NCBI RefSeq assembly: GCF_020215645.1
Contig: NZ_CP084058.1
Location: 3,038,001-3,102,000 of the forward strand
Direction: 5' to 3'
DNA length: 64,000 nucleotides
From: Nonomuraea gerenzanensis
Lineage (GTDB): Bacteria > Actinomycetota > Actinomycetes > Streptosporangiales > Streptosporangiaceae
Part shown: piece after piece, positions 34,773 through 43,785 of the stretch
Layout of the letters: the number at the start of each line of letters is the position of its first letter
How positions within the stretch are numbered: the first letter of the stretch is position 1
The notes under the pieces: model-generated
The model's input: the letters and a program-made list of their open reading frames with translations, nothing else
Told to the model about the DNA's origin: nothing
Databases searched by the model: none
Program-made: the position numbers and the translations under genes

Positions 34773-37308
34773 CGGGTTGGTCGTCCTTTCGATTCCACAT
34801 GTCGGGCTCCTGCTTCGCCTGCTGGCGACCTTCCTGCCAGCCGCGTTGCATGGACGACATGAGCTGTGCGAGCTCTTCGGGCGAGCGCCCGCCGGCCCCG
34901 CGCCGCTCCGGCCGCGCGTCCACGCGCAGCTGGGGGGCGAGGCTGGCCTGCGGGATCCGCATGGGCAGCCCGTCGAGATCCTCGTCCGCCTCCTGGGGCG
35001 GCACGGTGACGCTCCAGCCGGTGGGCGGGCCGGAGGTCGTGGCAGGACCGTTCCCGAACCTGATCACCGGATCAGGGTCCGGCAGGTCGCTGCCCGGCGG
35101 GAACGCCGTCCCGGACACCGGCGCGGGGCCGTCGTCCTGCACGGGCTCCCGCATGGGCAGCGACGGCGGGAACTCCGGCACGGACGGTGGGAAGTCCGGC
35201 ACCGGTCCTGAAGGCGGGAAGTCCTGCGGGAAGCCGGGATCGGTCCTGTTCTGGGCGGGGTCGGGTTCGAACCAGGTGCCGCGTACGGGCCGGGTCGCGC
35301 GCCCGTTCACGGCACCGGTCACGGAGCCGGTCACGGAGCCCGCCACAGAGCCGGTCACGGAGCCGGTCATGGAGCCGGTCACGGTCCCGGAGCCGGCGGC
35401 GGTCCCGGCGGTGAGGGCCAGCGGCTCCGCGTCGGCGAGCAGGGTGGCGGGCAGCAGCACGATCGCGGTGGTCCCGTCGTACGGCGACCGCCGCAGCACG
35501 ATCTTGATCCCGTGCCGCGCCGCGAGCCGCGCCACCACGAACAGCCCGAGCCGGTCACTGTCGGCCAGGTCGAACTCGGGCACGTCGGCCAGCCGGGCGT
35601 TGAGCTCGTTCAGGGTGGCGTCGTTCAGTCCCAGACCGCGGTCCTCGACCTCCAGCGCCATCCCGTTGGCCGCCGTCACGCCGCGCACCTGCACGGTCGT
35701 GTTGGGCGGGGAGAACACGGCGGCGTTCTCCACCAGCTCGGCGACCAGGTGGATCACGTCGGTGACGGCGGCGCCGACCAGCAGCGGCGAGCTCGGCATC
35801 GGCGCGACCGTCACGCGGGTGTAGTCCTCGACCTCCAGCACCGCCGCGCGCACCACGTCGAACAGCGGCACCGGGTCGCGCCAGCGGCGCGCGGGGGAGG
35901 AGCCGGACAGGATGATCAGGTTCTCGGCGTGCCGCCGCATGCGGGTGGTCAGGTGGTCGAGCTTGAACAGGTCCTCCAGGACCTCCGGCTCGTCGGCCCG
36001 CCGCTCCATGGTGTCCAGCAGCGCGAGCTGGCGGTGCAGCAGGGCCTGGTTGCGCCGGGCCAGGTTGAGGAAGACCTGGGCGACGCCCTTGCGCAGCGTC
36101 GCCTGGCCGACGGCGGCCTCGACCGCCGTGCGGCGTACGGCGGAGAAGGCGTGCACGACGCGGTCCACCTCGGCGGTCTCGGCCCGGTCGAGGCCGGGGG
36201 CCTCGGTGGCCGGGTCCACGTCGTCGCCGCGGCGCAGCCGTTCCACCAGCCGGGGCAGCCGCTCCTCGGCCAGCTCCACCGCCGAGCCCTGCAGCCGCCG
36301 CAGCTCGGCGATCAGCGACTGGCCGAACCGGTACGACAGCCACAGGGACAGGATCACCAGGGTCAGGCCGAGCAGCAGCACGGCCCCGATCCGCCAGTAG
36401 GCGCCGTTCTTCTGCGCCTCGCCCGAGACCGCCGCGCGGACCAGCTCGGTCTGCGTGTCGCGGTTGATCTGGGTCAGCACGGTCTCGGCGTCGCCGCGCC
36501 ACGTGGTGGCGGACACGGGCGGCGGCCCGCCGGTGTCGTAGGAGAACAGCTCGTCCTCGACCGCCACCACCCGCTTGTAGGCGTCGCTGCTCACCAGCCG
36601 GTCGTAGGCCGCGCGCAGCTCGGGGCTGGCGTCCCGCTCGGCGTTGGCCAGCGCGAGCCGCCGGGCGGTCATGGCGGCGACGAACGCCGCGCGGTCGGTC
36701 GGGGTCATGTTGCGCTGCACGATCGTGGTGGTGAGCACGGCGTGCTCCCGCCACAGGTACTCGGCCGAGGTGCTGTAGGCCGTCATACCGCGTACGGACT
36801 GGTAGGCCGAGGCGTCGCTCATCGCGTCACGGTCGGTGAACTGCTGGTTGGCCACCGCGATGAGGTTGTTGTACGCCTCGACGATCGTCAGCGCGGGCGC
36901 CAGCACGCCGCCGTCGGCGGAGGCGCGCAGCGACTGCAGCCCGTCGAGGGCCTGCACCATCGCCTGCACCTGGGCCGGGGTCTCGCCGACCGCGTCCACG
37001 TCGAGGGTCGAGATGATCTCGCGCAGCCGCTTGACCTGGTTGTCGGTGACGAGCCGCTGCTCGGTCAGCGGTTTGTAGGTCGCGGTGCCGTCCGGCGCCT
37101 GCGCCGAGAGCTGCCGCTCCTTCTGTAACTCCACGATGAGCTGGAGCACCGGGGCGCCGATGGACTCCCACCGGTTCTGGATCTGCGAGACGGTGGTGAT
37201 CTCATCCACGCTGGAGTAGGCGATGAAGCCCCAGAGGGTCACCATGGAGACCAGCGGAAGCAGGAGGATCCTGAGCAGCTTGGTGCGAAGAGGCGGGGGC
37301 GAGCTCAT
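34765..37308 (-). CDS. cvnA: Conservon sensor histidine kinase-like protein
   Basis: 847 residues. N-terminal membrane helix (about 15-30), a large extracytoplasmic helical sensor (nitrate/nitrite-sensor-like, to about 300), a second membrane helix (IGAVLLLGLTLVILSLWLSY), a HAMP-like linker, a helical dimerisation region and a HATPase domain (ELVENAAVFSPPN for the N box, VEDRGLGLN for G1, LGLFVVARLAARHG for G2). After the kinase core comes a disordered tail of about 200 residues with Thr-Gly-Ser-Val repeats and many Pro/Asp residues. It is the first gene of the cvn operon. Confidence 0.92.
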   Translation of the reverse strand: MSSPPPLRTKLLRILLLPLVSMVTLWGFIAYSSVDEITTVSQIQNRWESIGAPVLQLIVELQKERQLSAQAPDGTATYKPLTEQRLVTDNQVKRLREIISTLDVDAVGETPAQVQAMVQALDGLQSLRASADGGVLAPALTIVEAYNNLIAVANQQFTDRDAMSDASAYQSVRGMTAYSTSAEYLWREHAVLTTTIVQRNMTPTDRAAFVAAMTARRLALANAERDASPELRAAYDRLVSSDAYKRVVAVEDELFSYDTGGPPPVSATTWRGDAETVLTQINRDTQTELVRAAVSGEAQKNGAYWRIGAVLLLGLTLVILSLWLSYRFGQSLIAELRRLQGSAVELAEERLPRLVERLRRGDDVDPATEAPGLDRAETAEVDRVVHAFSAVRRTAVEAAVGQATLRKGVAQVFLNLARRNQALLHRQLALLDTMERRADEPEVLEDLFKLDHLTTRMRRHAENLIILSGSSPARRWRDPVPLFDVVRAAVLEVEDYTRVTVAPMPSSPLLVGAAVTDVIHLVAELVENAAVFSPPNTTVQVRGVTAANGMALEVEDRGLGLNDATLNELNARLADVPEFDLADSDRLGLFVVARLAARHGIKIVLRRSPYDGTTAIVLLPATLLADAEPLALTAGTAAGSGTVTGSMTGSVTGSVAGSVTGSVTGAVNGRATRPVRGTWFEPDPAQNRTDPGFPQDFPPSGPVPDFPPSVPEFPPSLPMREPVQDDGPAPVSGTAFPPGSDLPDPDPVIRFGNGPATTSGPPTGWSVTVPPQEADEDLDGLPMRIPQASLAPQLRVDARPERRGAGGRSPEELAQLMSSMQRGWQEGRQQAKQEPDMWNRKDDQPDA
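35313..35400 (-). repeat. 12-bp repeat in cvnA (Gly-Ser-Val-Thr units)
   Basis: Imperfect tandem copies of CCGGTCACGGAG (plus strand) encode the repeated VTGS units of the disordered C-terminal tail of the histidine kinase. In frame. Confidence 0.65.
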
Positions 37309-37535
37309 CCGTCAATGTCCAATTCCGCGCGTGGTGTTGCGCCCGGGCAGTCGTGACCTTGCTACCGCCCCCCGAGGTTGCCCGCCACGACTGGGTGCGC
37401 CTGTGGTCCGTCCACTATGCCGATGGGGCAGATGGACTTCAAGGTACGGATGCGAAGAAACCTCCCGAAAGTAATGTTGACTCTTTGTCAGCACACGGTT
37501 CGTGACCGTGATCACCCCGAGTTCACTATAGGTAG

Positions 37536-38711
37536 TCAGACAAAGGCGCTCATTCCGGTCACCGCGCGGCCGACGATCAACGTGTTGATCTCCCGGGTGC
37601 CCTCATAGGAGTAGATCGCCTCGGCGTCGGCGACGAACCTGGCGATGTCGTACTCCAGGATGATCCCGTTCCCCGCGAGCAGCTCGCGGGCCCAGCCGAC
37701 GACCTCCCGCATCCGGCTCGTGCAGTACGCCTTGGCCAGCGCCGAGTGCTCGTCCCGGAAGACGTCGTCGTCCTGAAGCTGCGCCAGCCGCACCACCATG
37801 CCCAGGCAGGCGGTGGCGTTGCCGAGCATCCTGACCAGCAGGTCCTGCACGAGCTGGAACTCGGCGATGGGCCGGCCGAACTGCTCGCGCTCCTTGGCGT
37901 AGCGCAGCGCGATCTCGTACGCGGCGAGCATGATGCCGACCGCCTGCCAGGCCACGCCGCTGCGGGTCCTGCGCAGGATCCTGGCGGTGTCGCGGAAGGA
38001 GTCGGCGTTCCGCAGCCGGTTGTCCTCGGGGACCCGGCAGCCGGACAGCGTGATGTCGGCGTTCTGCACGGTGCGCAGCGCCATCTTGTTCTCGATCCGC
38101 GTCGCGGTGAAGCCGGGCGTGCCCTTCTCCACCACGAACCCCTTGACGTGCCCGTCCGCCACGTCCCTGGCCCAGACGACGACCAGGTCGGCGAACGTGC
38201 CGTTGCCGATCCAGCGCTTGGCTCCGTCCAGCACCCACGTGTCGCCCTCGCGTCTGGCCGTGGTCCGCATCCCGCCCGACACGTCCGAGCCGCCGGTCGG
38301 CTCGGTGAGCGCGAACGCCCCGATCTGCTCCATCCTGCTCATCCCGGGCAGCCACCGCTGCCGCTGCTCCACCGAGCCGCAGGCGGCGATGCTGCCCATG
38401 GCCAGGCCGGTGTGCACGCCGAAGAACGTCGCCATCGACGGGTCCGCGCGGGCCATCTCCAGCGCCAGGAAGCCGCTCAGCAGCCCGCTCGGCTTCGGCC
38501 CCGGGCACTCCGGGTAGGCCAGGCCCGCGATGCCCAGCTCGGCGTACTCCTTCACCAGATCGACGGGGAACTCCGCGCGCACCCAGCACTCGTTGGCGAT
38601 GGGCACCACCTTCCGCGCGAGGAACTCCCGCACGCGCAGCAACGTCGCGCGCTCCTCCTCGGCGAGCAGGCTCTCGAACGCGTACAGATCTCCGGTCAGC
38701 AGCTCAGACAT
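37536..38711 (-). CDS. Acyl-CoA dehydrogenase
   Basis: 391 residues with the complete three-domain fold. The FAD/substrate motif is FALTEPTGGSDVSG (near 135-148), the helical C-terminal domain contains RRTRSGVAWQAVG and the catalytic-glutamate region is IYSYEGTREINTLIVGRA. The catalytic-Glu context resembles glutaryl-CoA/isobutyryl-CoA-type enzymes. The ATG at 38711 starts just before the conserved N-terminal helix. It is divergent from an alpha-oxoamine synthase with 115 bases between them. Substrate unknown. Confidence 0.87.
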   Translation of the reverse strand: MSELLTGDLYAFESLLAEEERATLLRVREFLARKVVPIANECWVRAEFPVDLVKEYAELGIAGLAYPECPGPKPSGLLSGFLALEMARADPSMATFFGVHTGLAMGSIAACGSVEQRQRWLPGMSRMEQIGAFALTEPTGGSDVSGGMRTTARREGDTWVLDGAKRWIGNGTFADLVVVWARDVADGHVKGFVVEKGTPGFTATRIENKMALRTVQNADITLSGCRVPEDNRLRNADSFRDTARILRRTRSGVAWQAVGIMLAAYEIALRYAKEREQFGRPIAEFQLVQDLLVRMLGNATACLGMVVRLAQLQDDDVFRDEHSALAKAYCTSRMREVVGWARELLAGNGIILEYDIARFVADAEAIYSYEGTREINTLIVGRAVTGMSAFV

Positions 38712-38826
38712 GGCGGGACAGCTACCCGTGGCTTCCCCGATGACACGAAGCACCGTCCGCGTCCCACCCGCCACGGCAGACTTTGGCAGCACATGTCCCG
38801 TTATCGAGAAAGGCAGTGACACGCCG

Positions 38827-40014
38827 ATGCTCGACGCGTTCGACAGATGCCGCCTCCATGACGACTTCCAGCCTGTGACCGAGCTGGGCGCCTACCCGTA
38901 CTACCGCCCGGTCGAGGAGCGGCTGGCCACCGGCGAGGTGCTCGTCGGCGGGCGGGTGCTGGTGTCGGCCGGGTCCAACGACTACCTCGGCCTGTCGGCG
39001 GACCCGCGGCTCAAGGACGCGGCCTGCCGGGCCGTCCGGGCGCTCGGCACAGGCACCTCCGGGTCGCGCCTGGTCAACGGGTCGCTCGCGTTGCACGAGA
39101 CGCTGGAGCACCGGCTCGCGGCGTTCCTCGGCCAGGAGGCCGCCATGGTGACGCCGACGGGCTTCCTGGCCAACCTCACGCTCAGCGCCCTCGCCGGGCC
39201 GCGCGACACCGTGCTGGCCGACCAGCTCATCCACGCCTCGCTCATCGACAGCGTCCGCCTGTCCCGCGCCCGCCTGCGCCGCTACCGGCACAACGACCTG
39301 GAGCACCTGGCGCGGCTGCTGGCGCAGTGCGATCCCGCCGCCGCCGGGCTGATCGTCACCGAGGGCATGTTCTCCACCACCGGTACGCTCTGCGACCTGC
39401 CGGGCATCGCCGGCCTGGCCCGCGGCCACGGCGCCCGCCTGGTCCTGGACGGCGCCCACGACATCGGCCTGCTCGGCCAGGCCGGCCGCGGCGCCGCCGA
39501 GCACCACGGGCTCGAACCGGCCGTGGACCTGCACACGATGGCCTTCTCCAAGTGCTTCGGCACGACCGGCGGCGCCGTGGCGGGGCCCGAGCAGATCATC
39601 GTCTACCTGCGGCATCACGCCCGGTCGATGGTGTTCTCCGCGGCGCTGTCACCGGCCAGCACGGCGGCGGCGCTGGCCGCCCTGGACATCATCGAGACCG
39701 AGCCGGAGCGCCGCCACCGGGCGCTGGCCGCCGCCGTCCGGCTCAGGGACGAGCTGGCGTCGCTGGGGTTCGGGACGGGCGCGTCGCAGACCACGATCAT
39801 TCCCGTGCACGTGGGGGACGTGGTGCTGTGCTGCCGGTTGTGGCGGGAGCTGTTCGAGGAGGGGGTGTTCGCCACCGCCATGGTGCCGCCCAGCGTGCCC
39901 GACGGGCAGGCGCTGATCCGTGTCAGCACCACCGCCCTGCACACCGACGCGCAACTCGACCGCATCGCCGCCGCCTTCGCCGCCGCGGGGCGCCGGCTCG
40001 GGCTGATCCCCTAG
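38827..40014 (+). CDS. Alpha-oxoamine synthase (AONS/KBL/SPT family), PLP enzyme
   Basis: 395 residues. SNDYLGLS, GTGTSGSRLVNGS, LDGAHDIGLLG and the PLP-lysine motif AFSKCFGTTGG (near residue 242) place it in the family of 8-amino-7-oxononanoate synthase, KBL, serine palmitoyltransferase and CqsA. These join an amino acid to an acyl-CoA with loss of CO2. No biotin genes are nearby. AONS/KBL usually have DEAHS where this has DGAHD. The divergent acyl-CoA dehydrogenase could act on its acyl-CoA substrate. A specialised product (lipid, signal or antibiotic precursor) is as likely as biotin. Confidence 0.8.
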   Translation: MLDAFDRCRLHDDFQPVTELGAYPYYRPVEERLATGEVLVGGRVLVSAGSNDYLGLSADPRLKDAACRAVRALGTGTSGSRLVNGSLALHETLEHRLAAFLGQEAAMVTPTGFLANLTLSALAGPRDTVLADQLIHASLIDSVRLSRARLRRYRHNDLEHLARLLAQCDPAAAGLIVTEGMFSTTGTLCDLPGIAGLARGHGARLVLDGAHDIGLLGQAGRGAAEHHGLEPAVDLHTMAFSKCFGTTGGAVAGPEQIIVYLRHHARSMVFSAALSPASTAAALAALDIIETEPERRHRALAAAVRLRDELASLGFGTGASQTTIIPVHVGDVVLCCRLWRELFEEGVFATAMVPPSVPDGQALIRVSTTALHTDAQLDRIAAAFAAAGRRLGLIP

Positions 40015-41804
40015 ACCAGCAGGAACAGGGTCACGAACACGAGGATCACCAGGACGGTGAGCAGCGCGACGATCACCAGCCACTGCGGGTCCAGCCACTT
40101 CGACCTGCGGGGCTGGGTGGTGGCGTCGGGGTCGAGGAGGGCGCGCAGGAACGGGTTGACCTGGCCGTCGGGGAGCTGCCGCTCCAGGACGGGGATCAGG
40201 CGCGGGAGGTGCGAGCGGACCTCGGCCGGTTGCCGTCTGGCCGCCAGGGCGCGCATCTCCTGGAGGATCGCGCTGAGGTCCCGGGGGGTGGTGGCCTGGT
40301 CGAGGTCGGTGCAGAGCATCTCGAACGCGTCCTGCTCCGCGTACTGCCGCTCGACGAGCGCACCGGCCGGCGCGCCGGGGGAGTGCGCCTCCGGGCCCGG
40401 CCCGAGCCCGGGGGAGTGCGCCTCCGGGCCCGGCCCGGGGTCGCCTGGCGTGGTGCCGGGGTGCTGCTCCGGTGCCGCTGCGGCACGTGGTCCCGGCGCG
40501 GGGGATGGCGGGCCCTCCTGGCCGCGCCCCTCCTGCGTGAGCGGCCCGGCGCTCCAGCCCGCCTCGCCCTGCGGCGCGCGCCCGCCTGGCATGCGCCCCG
40601 GCCCCTGACTGGCCGCCCGCGCCTGGGGCGCGCCCTGCGCCTGCACGGCCCGGCCCGCCGCCTGCGGCCGTTGCAGCTCGGTGGTCTGCCCCGCCTGCGC
40701 GGCTGCCTGGGCGGACGCCGCCTGGGCGGACGCTGCCTCCGTGCCTGCCTGGGCGCCTGCCTGGGCGAACCCCGCCTGCGCGTATCCCGCCTGGGCGGAC
40801 CCGGCCTGCGAGGGCTGCGTCGCGTGCCCAGGCGTCGCCTCCTGCGAGACCGGCGCACCACCGTACGGCGATTCGCCAGGAGCGGCGGCCGGGTGGGAGC
40901 GGGCGGGCGGCTGCGGCGACCAGACCAGCTCGTCCCCGCTCTCCCCGGAACCCCCCCGCCCCCCGGCCGCCCCCCGCGCGACGGACCCGAGCCGCCGCAA
41001 CCGCTCCTCCATCGGCGTCTGATCACTGATCCGCAACCGCTTGACCAACCCCACGAGCTGATCCCGCGCATAGGCGTCCACCAGCATCGCAGCGATCTCC
41101 GAGCACCGATCCTCCTGCCCAGGCGACCGCGGATCGACCCGCGTCCGGTTGGAGCTCTGCGACGACACCCCCGGCCACTTGCGCAGGAAGACGATCTCGG
41201 CCCCGAGGTTGAAGTCATCGCTCTCGTACGTCGAGAACGTCTCCGGATGCTGCCCCAGCGCCACATCCAGCACATCCACCAGCCCCCACAACTGCACGAT
41301 CGCATTCCCGCCCGACGCCACCGAGAGCGGCGCCCCCGGCCGGCGCAGGTACTCGGACACGATCGGCGCGAGCGCCGCCGCCACCGCCCGGGACTCCCGG
41401 TCGAGCGCGGCGCGCGCGCCCTCGTACGAGCTGATCAGTTTGCCCAGGTCGAGCGGCACGTCCTCGGCGGGCAGCCGCGCGCCCCAGCCGGCGGCCAGGG
41501 CGAGGGTCTGGCGCACGTTCGGCATGGCCATCGGCAGGGAGGTGGAGCCGCCCAGGTACGCCTGGACGCGGATGGTGCGCCGGCTGTCGGCGCCGCCGGT
41601 CCGCGTGCGGGCGAGCACCACCACGCGGCCGTCCACGAGCAGCCGGCAGAGGCTGACGCCCGGCTCAGGCCCGGGGTCGAGCCAGGGGCCGAGCTGGTGG
41701 TACCAGCTCGCGGTCTGCTCCAGGGAGGTGCGCACGGGACCGAGGCCGGTCCGCTGCTCGTCCCACTCGAACTGGATCCAATCGACGCTGGCGTAACGTC
41801 CCAT
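40011..41804 (-). CDS. Tail-anchored low-complexity protein of the tubulin/GTPase cluster
   Basis: 597 residues in three parts. The N-terminal globular domain (about 1-285) is of unknown family and starts SVDWIQFEWDEQRTGLGPVRTS. The middle (about 285-480) is disordered and rich in Gln, Ala, Gly and Pro, with AQAG and SPGxGPGPEAH repeats. The end has a helical segment (about 482-570) and a final hydrophobic helix (last 23 residues) that would anchor it by the tail in the membrane with the bulk inside. The ATG overlaps the GTPase stop (ATGA). It is the last gene of the six-gene cluster. It may be a GTPase-associated adaptor, inferred only from position. Confidence 0.75.
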   Translation of the reverse strand: MGRYASVDWIQFEWDEQRTGLGPVRTSLEQTASWYHQLGPWLDPGPEPGVSLCRLLVDGRVVVLARTRTGGADSRRTIRVQAYLGGSTSLPMAMPNVRQTLALAAGWGARLPAEDVPLDLGKLISSYEGARAALDRESRAVAAALAPIVSEYLRRPGAPLSVASGGNAIVQLWGLVDVLDVALGQHPETFSTYESDDFNLGAEIVFLRKWPGVSSQSSNRTRVDPRSPGQEDRCSEIAAMLVDAYARDQLVGLVKRLRISDQTPMEERLRRLGSVARGAAGGRGGSGESGDELVWSPQPPARSHPAAAPGESPYGGAPVSQEATPGHATQPSQAGSAQAGYAQAGFAQAGAQAGTEAASAQAASAQAAAQAGQTTELQRPQAAGRAVQAQGAPQARAASQGPGRMPGGRAPQGEAGWSAGPLTQEGRGQEGPPSPAPGPRAAAAPEQHPGTTPGDPGPGPEAHSPGLGPGPEAHSPGAPAGALVERQYAEQDAFEMLCTDLDQATTPRDLSAILQEMRALAARRQPAEVRSHLPRLIPVLERQLPDGQVNPFLRALLDPDATTQPRRSKWLDPQWLVIVALLTVLVILVFVTLFLLV

Positions 41805-42808
41805 CAGATCCCCACCTCCGGATAGCCGCGCAGGACGCCGGTCATGGCGAAGAGCGAGATCAGCGGTTCGAGGACGCGGCGCGGCCGGACGCCCCGCCGG
41901 TAGCGCCCCTCGGTGGCGGCGGCGCCCGTCGCCGAGACGAAGTGCAGGGTGCACCTGCGGCACTTGTCGTAGGGGCTCAGCCACGCCTGGGCGCCGCGCC
42001 GGTGCAGGTAGGCGTAGACGTCGCGGCTCTCCCGCAGGACCGACGCCGGGTCCAGGCCGTCGGGCTCGGCGTACAGCCACGTGTCGACCGGCGCCTGGAA
42101 GCGGACCGCGTCGCTCTTGGTGACCGCGATGGCCGCCGGGATGTCCAGCCGCCCGCCGGTCTTGGGCAGCCGGTCCAGCACGGCGCGGAACGACTCGTCG
42201 CCCATCCTGGCCGACTTGGTGGCGGCGTCGATCACGAACAGCAGCCCGCCGAGGGCCGGCACGAACCTGGTGGCCTCGTGGGTGGCGCTGCGCAGCAGCT
42301 CGCCGGCGATGTCGAAGAAGGCCACCGCGGTGGTGTGCCGGCCGTCGTTGACGAGCAGCGCGTCCACCGGCTCGGCGGTGGCCCGGTGGGTGGTGCGGTT
42401 GAGCGCGACCCGCTCGACCAGCAGCGGGCGCACGTAGGAGTTGACGTACTCGGCGTGCCGCTCGATGTCGACCGCGTCGGTGGTCAGCCCGTACGGCCGC
42501 AGCCCGCCCTGCTCGATGGCGCCGATCATGGCGGCCAGCAGGTGCGTCTTGCCCGTCTCCGGCCCGCCGACCAGGCCGATCACCAGGGGACGGCCGTGCC
42601 GTACGTAGGTGTAGGGCAGGTGGTGCTCCAGGCCGGGGTCCGACAGAGGAGCCGGGCAGCGGACGTGCGCGGCCCGCAGCAGGTCCTCCCGGCGCGGCCC
42701 GCTCACATGCTCCAGCGACAGCGGCTGGTACTGGCCGGCGGGGGTGCGCTCGTAGAGCTCGTCCTCGCTCCAGGCGAACTCGTGCAGGCAGATGGGGCAG
42801 AGGATCAC
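41804..42808 (-). CDS. Zinc-ribbon P-loop GTPase (TRAFAC-like, double-GTPase group)
   Basis: 334 residues from a GTG overlapping the pseudokinase stop (GTGA). The N-terminal CPIC (residues 4-7) and a later RCP cysteine suggest a zinc ribbon; a second CxxC (CRRC) occurs near residue 280. The nucleotide-binding motifs are G1 GGPETGKTH (81-89), G3 FFDIAGE and G4 VTKSD, which is a coherent GTPase set. This resembles the DO-GTPase2-type proteins reported in GTPase-centred conflict systems; the assignment is from memory of motifs, not a search. It could switch the membrane proteins encoded on either side. Confidence 0.78.
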   Translation of the reverse strand: MILCPICLHEFAWSEDELYERTPAGQYQPLSLEHVSGPRREDLLRAAHVRCPAPLSDPGLEHHLPYTYVRHGRPLVIGLVGGPETGKTHLLAAMIGAIEQGGLRPYGLTTDAVDIERHAEYVNSYVRPLLVERVALNRTTHRATAEPVDALLVNDGRHTTAVAFFDIAGELLRSATHEATRFVPALGGLLFVIDAATKSARMGDESFRAVLDRLPKTGGRLDIPAAIAVTKSDAVRFQAPVDTWLYAEPDGLDPASVLRESRDVYAYLHRRGAQAWLSPYDKCRRCTLHFVSATGAAATEGRYRRGVRPRRVLEPLISLFAMTGVLRGYPEVGI

Positions 42809-43785
42809 CGGGTCACCACCCAGAGGACGACGAGCAGGGCGAGCAGGACGGCCAGCGGCAGCCAGCGCGCCCACCGGGGCATCGGCCTGCTCTCCTGCTC
42901 GAAAACGGGCTCGGCCCTGGTGGGATGCTCAGGGACGGGGACGGCCTCGCGCCTGGCCTCGCGCGCCCGGTCGAAGGCGGCGCGGCCCTCCTCCAGCCCG
43001 AGGTCGCGCTCGACGGCGACGGACTGCATCGGGTCGGGCATGCGCAGCCGGGCCAGCACCTCCTGCGCCGTCGGTGGCGAGCCGGAGAAGACGTCCTTGA
43101 GCGGTTGCAGGGCCGGGGTGGCCGTCAGGTCGGGCACGTCGACGATCTCGCGGCCGGTGACCGTCCGGTAGATCACCATGCCCGCGCTCCACAGGTCGTC
43201 GGCCGGGGCGGCGAGGCCCTCGCCCGTGCGCTGGGCGGGGCAGGCGTAGGGGGCCTCGCCCATCCGCAGCCGGCGCGAGCCGGCCAGCGTGGCGTGGCTG
43301 AGGTCGGTGAGCTGCACGGTGGCGCCGTCCCAGCGCACGGTGGCGGGCTCGATGCGCCGGTGCACGATGTCGCAGGCCGACAGGATGCGCACGGCGCGGA
43401 AGAGGCTCGCCTGCAGCGTGCGCTGCTCGCTGATCAGCAGCGCGCCGAAGTAGCGGCTGACCGGCTCGCCCCGGTAGTCATAGTGCAGGACGAACGGCTC
43501 CTCCTCGTCGAGGCTGTAGCCGATCAGGCGGGGCAGCTCGGGCGGGTAGGCGCGGCGCAGCCGGGAGAGCAGCCTGGCGCCCATGCGGGCCTCGTTCTCC
43601 AGCAGGTCGTAGAGGTACTCGCGGTCGCGGCCCTCCGCGCGCGGCACCCGCCGCTGCACGAGCTTGGTGCCGGAGGCCAGGTGGGTGACCCGGCGCTCGA
43701 ACGGGTCCTGCCAGGGCTCGGCCTCCACCTCCCAGCTCACCGGATCGCCTTCGGGGGAGTTGAAGTCCAGCGGTTCAGGCTCCAT
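42805..43785 (-). CDS. Membrane-anchored pseudokinase (Ser/Thr kinase-like)
   Basis: 326 residues. The kinase fold is recognisable from the alpha-C region onward (NEARMGARLLSRL, PRLIGYSLDEEEPFVLHYDYRG, then ADDLWSAGMVIYRTVTGREI). The catalytic HRD is replaced by HRR (residues 142-144), the following Lys/Asn positions by Glu/Thr, and DFG by DLS (161-163). The Gly-rich loop is not visible. It is therefore probably catalytically dead. The last 22 residues form a membrane helix. It overlaps the 613-aa gene by 11 bases and the GTPase gene by four. A scaffold or allosteric sensor role is likely in such systems. Confidence 0.78.
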   Translation of the reverse strand: MEPEPLDFNSPEGDPVSWEVEAEPWQDPFERRVTHLASGTKLVQRRVPRAEGRDREYLYDLLENEARMGARLLSRLRRAYPPELPRLIGYSLDEEEPFVLHYDYRGEPVSRYFGALLISEQRTLQASLFRAVRILSACDIVHRRIEPATVRWDGATVQLTDLSHATLAGSRRLRMGEAPYACPAQRTGEGLAAPADDLWSAGMVIYRTVTGREIVDVPDLTATPALQPLKDVFSGSPPTAQEVLARLRMPDPMQSVAVERDLGLEEGRAAFDRAREARREAVPVPEHPTRAEPVFEQESRPMPRWARWLPLAVLLALLVVLWVVTR

